Positions 17,613-26,573 of a stretch of 64,000 nucleotides of DNA are shown piece by piece (position 1 is the first letter of the stretch; every line of letters begins with the position of its first letter). A program made the position numbers and the translations under genes. The stretch is from Yoonia sediminilitoris. Its GTDB lineage: Bacteria > Pseudomonadota > Alphaproteobacteria > Rhodobacterales > Rhodobacteraceae. The stretch lies in assembly GCF_003058085.1 (NCBI RefSeq), contig NZ_QBUD01000006.1:124001-188000 (forward strand), in the 5' to 3' direction. A model generated the notes under the pieces. That model had not been told where the DNA came from. It was given only the letters and a program-made list of their open reading frames with translations, and made no database searches.

Positions 17613-18437
17613 TCACCTGAATGCCCGGATCACTCTGCGCGCCGCTGCTTCGACCGGATCGTGAGTTTCCCTCAGGATCGTGACCCGGTCGAACCGGTCC
17701 GGGTCGGCATTCACTGCCTCGCGCAGGGCGGCGCCGAATGCCATGCGCAGTTCCGTGCCGATGTTGAACTTGCAAATCGCCGTATTGCGGGACAAGCGCT
17801 TGCGTTGCTCTATCGGCACGCCCGAGCCGCCATGGATCACCAAAGGCAGGTCGGTCACCGCCTCGATTGCGGCAATACGGGCCTCGTCCAGACCACCTTC
17901 CTTGTCCTGCTGCAAATGCACATTGCCCACAGATATGGCCATGGCATCTACGCCACTTTCGCGGGCAAAAACCGCGGCCTCTTCCGGATCGGTCCCATCT
18001 GATCCTTCACCGCCTGAATAGCCGACGAACCCGATCTCGCCCTCGCACGAAATGCCCGCCCCATGGGCCATTTCCGCAATGCGGGCGGTTTCGTCGATGT
18101 TCTGGCTCAGCGGCTTGCGCGAGCCATCATACATCAGCGAGGTAAAACCACTTTCCAGAGCGATCCTGCATTCGTCAAACGTATAGCCGTGGTCGAGATG
18201 GGCAACGACAGGCACCGACGCGCCTTCGGCCAGATGCCGAAACATCTTGCCCAAGATCGGCAGCGGCGTGTGTTGCCGGCAGGACGGGCCAGCTTGCAGT
18301 ATCACCGGCGCGCCTTCGGCCTCGGCCGCAGCCACGTAGGCGCGCATGTCTTCCCAACCCAGCGTCACGAGCCCGCCAACGGCGTAACCCTGCGCAAGGG
18401 CCGGTTTCAGAACGTCTGACAGTGTGGCGAGCGTCAT
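17613..18437 (-). CDS. Class II fructose-bisphosphate aldolase family (IolJ-like)
   Basis: A 274-residue zinc-dependent aldolase. It shows the AHLDHGYTFDE segment with the metal-site histidine near residue 84, GISCEGEIGFVG near 137 and the phosphate-binding LVIHGGSGVP near 203. In inositol breakdown the corresponding enzyme splits 2-deoxy-5-keto-gluconate 6-phosphate into dihydroxyacetone phosphate and malonate semialdehyde. The ATG at 18437 overlaps the stop of the upstream iolB-like gene, placing it last in iolD-iolC-iolB'-aldolase. That context supports the IolJ role; a generic tagatose- or fructose-bisphosphate aldolase is the alternative. Confidence 0.82.
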   Translation of the reverse strand: MTLATLSDVLKPALAQGYAVGGLVTLGWEDMRAYVAAAEAEGAPVILQAGPSCRQHTPLPILGKMFRHLAEGASVPVVAHLDHGYTFDECRIALESGFTSLMYDGSRKPLSQNIDETARIAEMAHGAGISCEGEIGFVGYSGGEGSDGTDPEEAAVFARESGVDAMAISVGNVHLQQDKEGGLDEARIAAIEAVTDLPLVIHGGSGVPIEQRKRLSRNTAICKFNIGTELRMAFGAALREAVNADPDRFDRVTILRETHDPVEAAARRVIRAFR

Positions 18438-19270
18438 TTGAACTTCGCGATCATATCCTTGATGCCCGGGATCGTTTCGATCTGATAGGCATGGGTCGGC
18501 TGGAAATATTGTACCAGGCTGCGTTGGGTCAGACCGCCAAGGATGGTGAAATAATACATCTCGTACCCCGGCAGTACGGCGCAAGGATGATAGCCGTTGT
18601 CGATACAGATCGTCGATCCGTCGACGATGTGATAGGCATCACCCGGTTTGTTGTCCTCGCGTTGCAGCATCTGCACCCCCGAACCCCAGTTCGGCTTGAA
18701 GCGGAAATTGTAGGTCTCGTCATGCCGGGTTTCGTCCGGAAGTCGATTGGTGTCGTGCTTGTGCGACGGGAACCCGGACCAGCCGCCCTGCCCGACGGTG
18801 AACAGCTCACTCACCAGCAGGCGCCCCACTTTGTCATGCTGTTTCTGCCCGAGGATATGCTTGATCTTGCGGTGGGTCTTGGTGTCGTCGGAGCCGTATT
18901 GCACAAGGTCATGTTGTCGTACGTCAAATGGGTCCAGCACCTTGTCATATCTGGCTCCGGCGACAAATGTCTCGGTCGCGTCGGAAACGCAGACAATCGT
19001 GACCTTGGCCCCGACGGGAATATACACCCCTTCAGGTTCGCCATCCCAGACATCTTCGCCCCGGTTTCCTAGTGCGGCGAAAGAGACGCCCTCAACCTCC
19101 ACATCGACGCTCCCGGTGGCGGGAACAATGCAGGTCTCGTATCCGGGAACCTGATATTCAAAGGCCTCGCCCCGCTTGAGCTTGACAATGTTGAAGTAGT
19201 TCAACGGCACCGTCGGGTCTTCGGCATCAACGATGGGTTTGTTCTGGTTATCAAAGGGGGCAATATGCAT
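18434..19270 (-). CDS. iolB: Divergent 5-deoxy-glucuronate isomerase family protein (IolB-like)
   Basis: A 278-residue cupin-type isomerase of the IolB/KduI group. Metal-ligand segments are visible: GFPSHKHD near residue 178, a glutamate in RHDETYNFRF near 193, and a YHPC histidine near 241. It sits between iolC and the aldolase. It differs strongly from the textbook IolB encoded at 25755-26561 in this window: the GFGIQRVYTDD core is replaced by GSGVQMLQRED, and the C-terminus is extended. It may work on a different deoxy-uronate or be the isomerase of a second cyclitol route. Confidence 0.8.
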   Translation of the reverse strand: MHIAPFDNQNKPIVDAEDPTVPLNYFNIVKLKRGEAFEYQVPGYETCIVPATGSVDVEVEGVSFAALGNRGEDVWDGEPEGVYIPVGAKVTIVCVSDATETFVAGARYDKVLDPFDVRQHDLVQYGSDDTKTHRKIKHILGQKQHDKVGRLLVSELFTVGQGGWSGFPSHKHDTNRLPDETRHDETYNFRFKPNWGSGVQMLQREDNKPGDAYHIVDGSTICIDNGYHPCAVLPGYEMYYFTILGGLTQRSLVQYFQPTHAYQIETIPGIKDMIAKFK

Positions 19271-19281
19271 TTCGGGTCCTT

Positions 19282-20262
19282 TCAGGCCGCTGTCGGGCCG
19301 GGATGTTGTTCGAGGAAAGCATCCAGTTGCGCAGTCGTGGGCATGGCCGGAGCGCAGCCGGGCTGGCTGACGACGATCGATGCGCAGGCTGAACCGCGCA
19401 GAACCGCGTCCTTCAAGGAATGCCCGTCTGCGATCGAGGCCAACAGTCCGGCCATGAAACTGTCTCCGGCACCGTTGGGCTTGACCGCCGTGACCGGATA
19501 GATGCCGGTGCGAAACTCTTCGCCGTCTGCCATGGTGATCGCGCCGGCTTCGCCCATCTTGTAGATCACCATCCTGCCCTCAGCGGCCAGTTCGCGAGCC
19601 TTGTCCAGCCCTTTTTCGATCCCACCAGCCATGAAGCCAAACTCTTCGTCGTTGCCCACGATCAGGTCGCTCTCGGCGCCAGCGCGGCTCAGCACTTTGG
19701 CGGCAACCTCGGGCGACGGCCAGCTATAAGGGCGATAGTCAATGTCGAAGATCACCGGCAGCCCGACCTTGCGGGCGTTTTCAAAAGCGCGAAAGGTGGC
19801 CGAACGTGATGGTTCTGCCGCGAACACGGTTCCAGCGGTGATCAACGCTGAATGGGCACCATAATCGACCCGATCCATATCCTCCTCGGTCACCTGAAAA
19901 TCCACCGCGCCGTTGCGGTAGATCACGTTCTGGAAATCCTCCATGCAGCTTTCATAAACCGCCAGAGACAAACGATACTCGCCGCCCAGCACCCGAATAT
20001 GAGAGGTGTCCACGCCGTAATGTCTGAGCCGGTTCAACGCGAACCGCCCCACTGCATCGTCGGACACGGAGGTAATCAAAGCCGCCTTGCTCCCCAGTTT
20101 GACCAGCCCCGCACAGATATTGGCGGACGATCCGCCCAGATCAGCCCGAAAATGCGCGGCCTCTTCGCTTTTTACGCCCAAAGGATCGGCGAACATATCC
20201 ATGCCCGCCCGCCCAAAAACGGCAAAGCAGTTGCCTTTGATCCCGTCCATCAGCGCAGACAT
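19282..20262 (-). CDS. iolC: 5-dehydro-2-deoxygluconokinase (IolC, PfkB family)
   Basis: A 326-residue ribokinase-fold sugar kinase that phosphorylates 2-deoxy-5-keto-gluconate in inositol breakdown. The PfkB signature VKPNGAGDSFMAGLLASI lies near residue 265, with the catalytic aspartate inside GAGDS. The N-terminal VFGRAGMDMFADPLG block is typical of IolC. Translation starts at 20262, overlapping the iolD stop; the upstream extension of the open frame is inside iolD and unlikely. It is 11 bases from the IolB-like gene. Confidence 0.88.
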   Translation of the reverse strand: MSALMDGIKGNCFAVFGRAGMDMFADPLGVKSEEAAHFRADLGGSSANICAGLVKLGSKAALITSVSDDAVGRFALNRLRHYGVDTSHIRVLGGEYRLSLAVYESCMEDFQNVIYRNGAVDFQVTEEDMDRVDYGAHSALITAGTVFAAEPSRSATFRAFENARKVGLPVIFDIDYRPYSWPSPEVAAKVLSRAGAESDLIVGNDEEFGFMAGGIEKGLDKARELAAEGRMVIYKMGEAGAITMADGEEFRTGIYPVTAVKPNGAGDSFMAGLLASIADGHSLKDAVLRGSACASIVVSQPGCAPAMPTTAQLDAFLEQHPGPTAA

Positions 20263-22130
20263 CAGACGCCCTTCCGTTGCTTGTCTCGGGTACTTTCCCA
20301 CTCCAGATGGGCCGCGCGCACCTTGTCGTTGTCTGTCACATGTGGCGTGCCGACCTCCCACCATGCGTGGCCTTCGGTGGTCCAGCCCTCATAGGCGTCG
20401 ACCTTCATGACGATCACGTAGGTCTTGTCGGAGGTTTGCGCACGTTTGAACGCCTCGGCCAATTCGGCGGGGTTTGCAACAGTTTCTGCCGCTGCCCCCA
20501 TCGCGGTGGCATGGGCTTCGAAGTCCACGCCAAAGGCGTGGGGGATCGTCGGCGCATCGGCAAGCAGGTTGTTGAAGCTTTCGTTGCCGGTGTTGTTCTG
20601 CAGCTTGTTGATGACGGCAAAACCGCCATTATCCAGCACCAGCAAGATCATCTTTTTCTGCGTGAGCACCGACGAATAGATATCCGAGTTCAGCATCAGA
20701 TAAGATCCATCACCGCAAAAGCTGATCGTGTCCCGCTCGGGTTCGCGTTCGCTTTGCGCAATGCGGGCACCCCATGCGCCTGCGATCTCGTATCCCATGC
20801 AGGAAAATCCGAACTCCACGTCCACGGTCCCGATATCAAGCGTGCGCCAGTTGGCCGTGACCTCGGCGGGCAATCCGCCGGCTGCGGCCACCACCCGGTC
20901 GCGCCGGTCGCAAAGCGCATTCACTACGCCAATCGCCTGGGCATAGGAATTGGGCCGGTTGTCCCCGTAAGAGACGTTGTCCGCGACATAAGCGTCCCAC
21001 TTGGCGCGTTCTTCCTGCGCGAATGTGATCCATTCTGCCGGAGCGTTGTAACCGGCCACAGCCGCGCCCAGTGCGCCCAGCGACAGCTTGGCATCCCCCA
21101 CCACCGGCAGCGACATGTGCTTGCCCGCGTCATGGCGCGCCGCATTCACAGAGATAAACCGCGCGTCCTTGGCAAAGGCGGTCCACGATCCGGTGGTAAA
21201 GTCCTGCAAACGCGTGCCGACCGCAAGGATCACATCGGCCTTTTGAGCAATGGCATTTGCACTGTCAGAGCCGGTCACGCCGATCGGTCCGATATTGAGC
21301 GGATGATCATTAAGCATGTTGGCCCTGCCTGCGATGGTCTCTACCACCGGAATCTGGTGGGTTTCAGCAACCTCGGTCAGCGCGGCCACCGCTTTGGAAT
21401 ATTGCACACCGCCCCCCGCGATGATCATGGGGCGTTCGGCGGCTTTCAGCAGTGCCGCGGCATCGGCAATCTCGTCGGCATCCGGTGTCTGACGCCGAAT
21501 GCGGTGCACCTTCTTTTCAAAAAACACTGCGGGGTAGTCATAGGTCCAGCCTTGAACATCCTGCGGCAAGCCCAGAAAGGCCGGCCCGCAATCGCCCGGA
21601 TCCAGCATCGTGGCGATGGCGGCGGGCAGCGACTGGATGATCTGTGCCGGATGGGTGATGCGATCCCAGTAGCGTGTGATCGGTTTGAACGCGTCATTGG
21701 CACCAAAGGTGGGGTCGTTGAAATTCTCCATCTGTTGGAGCACCGGATCGGGCAGCCGTGTCAGGAATGTATCACCGCACAGCATGAGCATCGGCAGGCG
21801 GTTGGCATGGGCCAGCGCCGATGCCGTGACAAGGTTCAGCGTGCCCGGCCCGGCGCTGGCGGTGCAGAACATGAAGCGTTGGCGCAGCCATTGTTTGGCA
21901 TAGCCCGCAGCTGCAAAGCCCATGCTCTGCTCGTTCTGACCGCGGTAAAGCGGCAGTTCTTCTTGGTGGTCATAAAGCGCTTCGCCCAGACAGGTAACAT
22001 TGCCATGGCCGAAAATGCCGAATCCGCCACCACACAGACGCCATTGCTTGCCGTCGATCTCGATGTACTGGTTGGCCAGCCAACGGATGATAGCCTGGGC
22101 CGTGGTCAACTTTATTGATTTGTCCGCCAC
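20262..22130 (-). CDS. iolD: 3D-(3,5/4)-trihydroxycyclohexane-1,2-dione acylhydrolase (IolD, ThDP-dependent)
   Basis: A 622-residue thiamine-diphosphate enzyme that opens the ring of the trione formed from inosose. The cofactor-binding GDGSYLMLNSD motif ends in a DNGGFAVINKLQ block near residue 500-540; YRGQNEQSMG near 64 gives the catalytic glutamate region. The GTG at 22130 is preferred, because an AGGAG site stands 7 bases before it and the protein then begins like other IolD. The ATG at 22190 would add 20 unrelated residues and invade the promoter. It is first in the iolD-iolC-iolB'-aldolase operon, divergent from a dehydrogenase gene across a LacI-type operator. Confidence 0.9.
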   Translation of the reverse strand: MADKSIKLTTAQAIIRWLANQYIEIDGKQWRLCGGGFGIFGHGNVTCLGEALYDHQEELPLYRGQNEQSMGFAAAGYAKQWLRQRFMFCTASAGPGTLNLVTASALAHANRLPMLMLCGDTFLTRLPDPVLQQMENFNDPTFGANDAFKPITRYWDRITHPAQIIQSLPAAIATMLDPGDCGPAFLGLPQDVQGWTYDYPAVFFEKKVHRIRRQTPDADEIADAAALLKAAERPMIIAGGGVQYSKAVAALTEVAETHQIPVVETIAGRANMLNDHPLNIGPIGVTGSDSANAIAQKADVILAVGTRLQDFTTGSWTAFAKDARFISVNAARHDAGKHMSLPVVGDAKLSLGALGAAVAGYNAPAEWITFAQEERAKWDAYVADNVSYGDNRPNSYAQAIGVVNALCDRRDRVVAAAGGLPAEVTANWRTLDIGTVDVEFGFSCMGYEIAGAWGARIAQSEREPERDTISFCGDGSYLMLNSDIYSSVLTQKKMILLVLDNGGFAVINKLQNNTGNESFNNLLADAPTIPHAFGVDFEAHATAMGAAAETVANPAELAEAFKRAQTSDKTYVIVMKVDAYEGWTTEGHAWWEVGTPHVTDNDKVRAAHLEWESTRDKQRKGV

Positions 22131-22210
22131 TTGGTTGCTCCTGCCAGATTGCCTTGAAATTCCGCTGTACGAATTGCCGCTTGCACGCATCCGAGTCGCA
22201 AGTTACAGCT

Positions 22211-22228
22211 TTTGCAATCGGTTGCAAA
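22211..22228. promoter_or_regulatory. LacI-family operator between iolD and a divergent dehydrogenase gene
   Basis: The 18-base near-palindrome TTTGCAATCGGTTGCAAA has 7-base perfect outer arms around a central CG step, which is the hallmark of LacI/GalR-family sites. It lies in the divergent promoter region 28 bases upstream of the dehydrogenase start. The identical 18 bases recur at 31981-31998 before the ABC transporter operon, which makes these a regulon pair. Confidence 0.75.
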
Positions 22229-22256
22229 TATTTTCCACGCTGAAAAAGAGGACGAG

Positions 22257-23360
22257 ATGAGCGCATTGGGAGTAGGCATTGTGGGCGGCGGCTACATGGG
22301 CAAGGCACACTCCGTGGCCATGGCTTCGGTCGGGGCGGTTTTCAACACCAAATTGCGACCAAAACTGGAAATGATCGCCGCATCTTCCGTCGAAAGTGCC
22401 GAACGGTATCGCGAGCAATTCGGCTTTTCCCGCGCTGCGCCAAACTGGCAGGCGCTGGTCGCAGATTCGAAGGTTGGCGCCGTCGTCATCGCCTCGCCTC
22501 AGGACACGCATCGCGAGATTGCAGAGGCCGCGCTGGCACTGGGCAAGCCGGTGCTGTGCGAAAAGCCCCTGGCGGACACGCTGGAGGACGCCCGCGCCAT
22601 GGTCGCTGCGGCCAAGGCCGCTGGCGTGGTCAATATGATGGGGTTCAACTATATCCGCACCCCCGCAAGCCAGTTCGTCCGTCAATTGCTTGATGACGGG
22701 GCAATCGGCGATGTCACATGGTTTCGCGGCGAACATACCGAGGATTTCCTGGCCGATCAGGCCGTGCCGCACAACTGGCGTTGTGAAGGCATCGCCAATG
22801 GCAATATGGGTGATCTGGCGCCGCATCCGATCAATGCGGCGCTGGCTCTGATGGGCCCGATTGCCGAAGTCATGGCCGAGATTGAAACCGTCCATCGCAC
22901 CCGCCCGGGCGGCGCGGTCACCAATGATGATCACGCACAGATCATGTGCCGCTTTGCCAGTGGCGTGAAGGGCCACATCTATTCCAGCCGCGTCGCAACG
23001 GGGCGGAAAATGGGCTACGCCTACGAGATCCACGGAACCAAGGGTGCGATCCGCTTTGATCAGGAGGATCAGAACGCCGTCTGGCTGTACAAGGCAGAGG
23101 GGCCCGAAGCGACGCGTGGTTTTACCAAGATCCTGACAGGGCCCGCCCATCCCGATTATGAACCCTTCTGCCTTGGTCCGGGCCATGGCACGGGCTATCA
23201 GGACCAGATCATCATCGAGGCCAAGGATTTCTTGACCGCAATCGAAACCGGCGAAGCCCGCTGGCCCACGTTCCGCGACGGACTTGCCGTCGCCGAAGTG
23301 ATCGACGCCGCATGGCATTCCGCGCAAAACGGGGCATGGGCTCCGGTTACGCAAGACTAA
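22257..23360 (+). CDS. Gfo/Idh/MocA-family oxidoreductase (inositol dehydrogenase-like)
   Basis: A 367-residue NAD(P)-dependent dehydrogenase: Rossmann loop GIVGGGYMGKAHS at residues 6-18, the family CEKPLAD motif near 99, and a C-terminal beta-sheet domain with the HPINAALAL histidine block near 185. It begins the plus-strand operon dehydrogenase-iolE-dehydrogenase. The GAGG ribosome site places the start at 22257 rather than 22212. It probably oxidises a cyclitol or interconverts inososes. The exact substrate is not readable. Confidence 0.85.
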   Translation: MSALGVGIVGGGYMGKAHSVAMASVGAVFNTKLRPKLEMIAASSVESAERYREQFGFSRAAPNWQALVADSKVGAVVIASPQDTHREIAEAALALGKPVLCEKPLADTLEDARAMVAAAKAAGVVNMMGFNYIRTPASQFVRQLLDDGAIGDVTWFRGEHTEDFLADQAVPHNWRCEGIANGNMGDLAPHPINAALALMGPIAEVMAEIETVHRTRPGGAVTNDDHAQIMCRFASGVKGHIYSSRVATGRKMGYAYEIHGTKGAIRFDQEDQNAVWLYKAEGPEATRGFTKILTGPAHPDYEPFCLGPGHGTGYQDQIIIEAKDFLTAIETGEARWPTFRDGLAVAEVIDAAWHSAQNGAWAPVTQD

Positions 23361-23373
23361 GGAGACCGCAGAC

Positions 23374-24267
23374 ATGACCATTCGCATCGGCAACGCCCCC
23401 TGTTCCTGGGGTGTTGAATTTGCAGACGATCCCCGCAATCCAGCCTGGCGCACCGTTCTGAAAGAATGTGCCGAAGCAGGATACAAAGGGATCGAGTTGG
23501 GCCCCGTGGGATTCATGCCAGAAGACCCTGCCGTGCTGGCCGAGGCGCTGGACGAATGCGATCTGGAACTGATCGGCGGCGTGGTCTTCCGGGCCTTTCA
23601 CGATCCGGCGCAGTGGGACGACGTGCTGGATGGCACGCACCGCACCTGCAAGGCTCTCAAGGCCCACGGGGCGCAACATCTGGTCCTGATCGATTCCATC
23701 TCGGAGCGTCGCGCCCCGACCGCCGGGCGGGCGGGTGAAGCCGAACAAATGGACCCCACCGAATGGACCGCCTATCGCGCCCGTATCGCGGAAGCTGCAC
23801 GCATCGGATCGCAGGACTACGGGCTGACCGTAGGCATCCATGCCCATGCCGCCGGTTTCATGGATTTCGAACCCGAACTGGAGCGCCTTCTGGATGAGGT
23901 CGACAGCGATATCCTCAATATCTGCTTTGATACCGGCCACCATTCATATGCCGGGTTCGATCCCGTGGCCTTTATGCAGCGCCATATCGACCGGATTTCC
24001 TATATGCATTTCAAGGACATCAACCCGGCTGTCAAAGCCGATGTCATTGCCAAGCGAACCGGGTTCTATGACGCCTGCGGCCAGGGGATTTTCTGCAATC
24101 TGGGTGACGGCGATGTCGACTTCCCCGCTGTGCGCCAGATCCTTCTGGATAACGGCTTTTCGGGGTGGTGTACCGTCGAGCAGGATTGCGACCCCACACT
24201 TGACCCCGACCCCGTCGGCGATGCCCGGCTCAATCGCGAATATCTTGAAAGCATCGGCTTCAACTAA
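23374..24267 (+). CDS. iolE: Inosose dehydratase / TIM-barrel sugar isomerase family (IolE)
   Basis: A 297-residue AP-endonuclease-2-type TIM barrel. It opens with GNAPCSWGVEFADD, which is characteristic of IolE, and carries metal-ligand blocks NICFDTGHHSYAG near residue 182 and YMHFKDINPAV near 210, with the final glutamate in WCTVEQDCD near 268. IolE removes water from scyllo-inosose to make the substrate of IolD. It has a strong AAGGAG ribosome site, with 13 bases separating it from the gene before and 12 from the gene after. Confidence 0.88.
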   Translation: MTIRIGNAPCSWGVEFADDPRNPAWRTVLKECAEAGYKGIELGPVGFMPEDPAVLAEALDECDLELIGGVVFRAFHDPAQWDDVLDGTHRTCKALKAHGAQHLVLIDSISERRAPTAGRAGEAEQMDPTEWTAYRARIAEAARIGSQDYGLTVGIHAHAAGFMDFEPELERLLDEVDSDILNICFDTGHHSYAGFDPVAFMQRHIDRISYMHFKDINPAVKADVIAKRTGFYDACGQGIFCNLGDGDVDFPAVRQILLDNGFSGWCTVEQDCDPTLDPDPVGDARLNREYLESIGFN

Positions 24268-24279
24268 GGAACAACGACC

Positions 24280-25413
24280 ATGGCAAAGCTGAAATGGGGT
24301 ATGATCGGCGGCGGAGAAGGCAGCCAGATCGGGCCGGCACACCGTCTGGGCGCACAGGCTGACGGGCTGTTTGAATTCGTGGCAGGGGCATTGGACCACC
24401 GCCCGGATGCCGGGCGCGCATACGCGCAGCGCCTTGGCGTCGCGGCAGATCGTGCCTATGGCGATTGGCAGGAAATGCTGGCGGGCGAAAAGGACCGCGA
24501 CGACCGGATCGACCTCGTAACCGTCGCCACCCCCAACGCCACACATTTCGAGATCACCAAGGCCTTTCTTGAAGCCGGTTTCAACGTGCTGTGTGAAAAG
24601 CCGATGACCATGACAGTGGAGGAGGGTGAGGAAATCGTCCGCGTGGCCGGGAAATCCGGCAAGGTCATGGCCGTGAACTATGCCTATTCCGCCTATCCGA
24701 TGGTGCGGCAGGCGCGCGCCATGGTCCGCGCCGGTGAGATCGGCAAGGTCCGTTTGGTGGTGAGCAATTTCAGCCATGGTCATCATGCGGATGCCGGCGA
24801 CGCCGACAATCCGCGCGTCCGCTGGCGCTATGACCCGGTCATGGCAGGCGTGTCCGGTCAATTCGCCGACTGCGGCATTCACGCCATGCATATGGCAAGC
24901 TTCATCTGTGATGACGAGGTCGCAAGCCTGTCTGCGGACTTTGCTTCGACCATCGCCTCGCGCACGTTGGAAGATGACGCAATGGTCAATTTCCGCATGT
25001 CCGGCGGCACGGTAGGTCGGCTTTGGACATCGTCTGTGGCCATCGGTCGCCAGCACGGGTTCGAAATCCAGATATTTGGCGAAACCGGCGGTTTGAAATG
25101 GCACGCGGAACAGCCCAACCAACTGATCTATACCCCACTTGGTGGACGCACCCAGATCATGGAAAAGGGCGAAGGCGGGCTGCATGAGGACGCACAGCGT
25201 CTCTCTCGCGTGGCGATTGCTCATCCAGAGGGCTTCCCGCTGGCTGTGGCCAATATCTATTGTGATCTGGCAGATGCAATCCGCGGTGAAACGCGCGATG
25301 GCTTGCCCGGCGCTGCGGCTGGCGTGCGGTCCATGGCGGCGGTGCATACCGCGGTGGCCTCGGCCAAGGACGGGGGCGCATGGGTGGACGCAAGACCACC
25401 AATGTTTCGTTAA
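24280..25413 (+). CDS. Gfo/Idh/MocA-family oxidoreductase (second dehydrogenase of the operon)
   Basis: A 377-residue dehydrogenase with an unusual nucleotide loop, MIGGGEGSQIGPAHR (residues 7-21), a CEKPMTMTVEEGE motif near 104 and the catalytic-region GQFADCGIHAMHM near 189. This branch of Gfo/Idh/MocA occurs in inositol and scyllo-inositol gene sets. It is the third gene of the operon and is followed by a 10-base-pair stem structure. Together with the first dehydrogenase it could oxidise and then epimerise a cyclitol. Confidence 0.85.
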   Translation: MAKLKWGMIGGGEGSQIGPAHRLGAQADGLFEFVAGALDHRPDAGRAYAQRLGVAADRAYGDWQEMLAGEKDRDDRIDLVTVATPNATHFEITKAFLEAGFNVLCEKPMTMTVEEGEEIVRVAGKSGKVMAVNYAYSAYPMVRQARAMVRAGEIGKVRLVVSNFSHGHHADAGDADNPRVRWRYDPVMAGVSGQFADCGIHAMHMASFICDDEVASLSADFASTIASRTLEDDAMVNFRMSGGTVGRLWTSSVAIGRQHGFEIQIFGETGGLKWHAEQPNQLIYTPLGGRTQIMEKGEGGLHEDAQRLSRVAIAHPEGFPLAVANIYCDLADAIRGETRDGLPGAAAGVRSMAAVHTAVASAKDGGAWVDARPPMFR

Positions 25414-25414
25414 A

Positions 25415-25457
25415 GCGTTTCGCCCTTAGCCTGAGGCATCAGATAAAGGCGAAACGC
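25415..25457. terminator. Inverted repeat between converging operons, likely bidirectional terminator
   Basis: Perfect arms GCGTTTCGCC (25415-25424) and GGCGAAACGC (25448-25457) enclose a 23-base loop just after the stop of the last plus-strand gene. No long T run follows, so strength is uncertain. Placement between converging operons fits a shared terminator. Confidence 0.5.
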
Positions 25458-25754
25458 CCAAAATATATGAACATTACAGTTCATTTCCCGAGGAGATGTG
25501 AGAAAGGTTCTTTGCGAAAAGCTGCAGGCTATTCTGTGCAGCGTGCAGCGCTCGACGATCCCGATATCACACCGCCGTTCGCCCGCATACGATAATGTCG
25601 ATGCCGATGATATTCGTTTGAGGACCTGCAGAAATCCGACCGAAACTATGCATGACGCCTCTCCCCCGCGCACTCGGCCACTTTTTTCAACTTGATCGCC
25701 ACAAACGTCCTGTCCAAGCGCACCGGTTCTTTGCTTGGAAGGGCGGATCGTCCG
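25458..25754. other. Intergenic stretch between converging cyclitol operons
   Basis: No convincing gene is seen. A small symmetrical element ATGAAC-N6-GTTCAT lies at 25467-25484. Short open frames on both strands lack ribosome sites and family resemblance. With the hairpin before it, the gene-free gap is about 340 bases. Confidence 0.5.
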
Positions 25755-26561
25755 TCATCCATCGCGTTCTGCGATCCATTCGACTTCGGGCGCAAGGACA
25801 AATCGCCATTTGCGCAGCGGCCCGGCCATGACGTTGAGGTAATACATGTCAAACCCGTAAGGCGCACCGCACGGGTGGTGGCCGCGCGGGACACAGACGA
25901 CGTCACCGTCCCTGACCGCCATGGTCTCGTCGAGGCTGCCATCATCGGTATAGACCCGCTGTATCCCGAACCCGTCGGATGGGTTCAGGCGATGGTAATA
26001 GGTTTCCTCAAGATAGGTGATACGGGGAAAGTCATCTTCATCATGTCGGTGGCTGGGGAAACTCGACCAGTGACCGTTTGGCGTAAACACCTCGGTCACC
26101 AGAAGCGCATCGCAATAATCCTCGGCTTCCATGGCAATATTGTTGATATAGCGCGTATTCGCGCCCGTGCCTCGCTCGGTCAGGGCAATTCCCTCGGGGC
26201 CAATCCGGCGTGCCGGATGCCCGCCCTCGCCCGGGGCCGAACAGACCGCGATCACGCAATCGGTTTCCGCCACGGCCTCCCAATCGGTTCCGTTTGGCAG
26301 GTAAAGGCAATGGGGCGGGGTTCTTTCGAACACATCCATGCGATCACCCAGAACGCCCCAATCCTGTCCGGCACCTCTGATGCGCGCCTTGCCTTCGACC
26401 ATGACAAGGATCACTTCACGCGCGCCCGTCTCTTCGGCCACCGTGTCACCTGCGCGCAGGCGATAAAGACCAAAGCCTACGTATGTCCAACCGGCATTTG
26501 CAGGGGTTATGTCATGCACCTTGCCATGGGTGCCCGCGGGTCTCTTCAAAAGTTCGGCCAT
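25755..26561 (-). CDS. iolB: 5-deoxy-glucuronate isomerase (canonical IolB)
   Basis: A 268-residue two-cupin isomerase that converts 5-deoxy-glucuronate to 2-deoxy-5-keto-gluconate in myo-inositol breakdown. The metal site is visible as SSFPSHRHDEDD near residue 165, the glutamate in YLEETYYHRLNP near 183, and the histidine in VPRGHHPCGAPYGFD near 224. This matches classical IolB closely, unlike the second IolB-like gene at 18434. It is last in the operon that also encodes the ABC importer, 12 bases after the PhyH gene. Confidence 0.92.
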   Translation of the reverse strand: MAELLKRPAGTHGKVHDITPANAGWTYVGFGLYRLRAGDTVAEETGAREVILVMVEGKARIRGAGQDWGVLGDRMDVFERTPPHCLYLPNGTDWEAVAETDCVIAVCSAPGEGGHPARRIGPEGIALTERGTGANTRYINNIAMEAEDYCDALLVTEVFTPNGHWSSFPSHRHDEDDFPRITYLEETYYHRLNPSDGFGIQRVYTDDGSLDETMAVRDGDVVCVPRGHHPCGAPYGFDMYYLNVMAGPLRKWRFVLAPEVEWIAERDG

Positions 26562-26573
26562 GGCGTCTCCCGA

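Noticed and set aside
20277..22118. 613-codon plus-strand frame opposite iolD
   Set aside because: Long only because of the GC-rich codon pattern; iolD has all thiamine-diphosphate motifs.
22203..23516. 437-codon minus-strand frame opposite the first dehydrogenase
   Set aside because: Shadow frame crossing two real genes and an operator.
23944..25347. 467-codon minus-strand frame across iolE and the second dehydrogenase
   Set aside because: Antisense of two well-supported genes with ribosome sites and family motifs.
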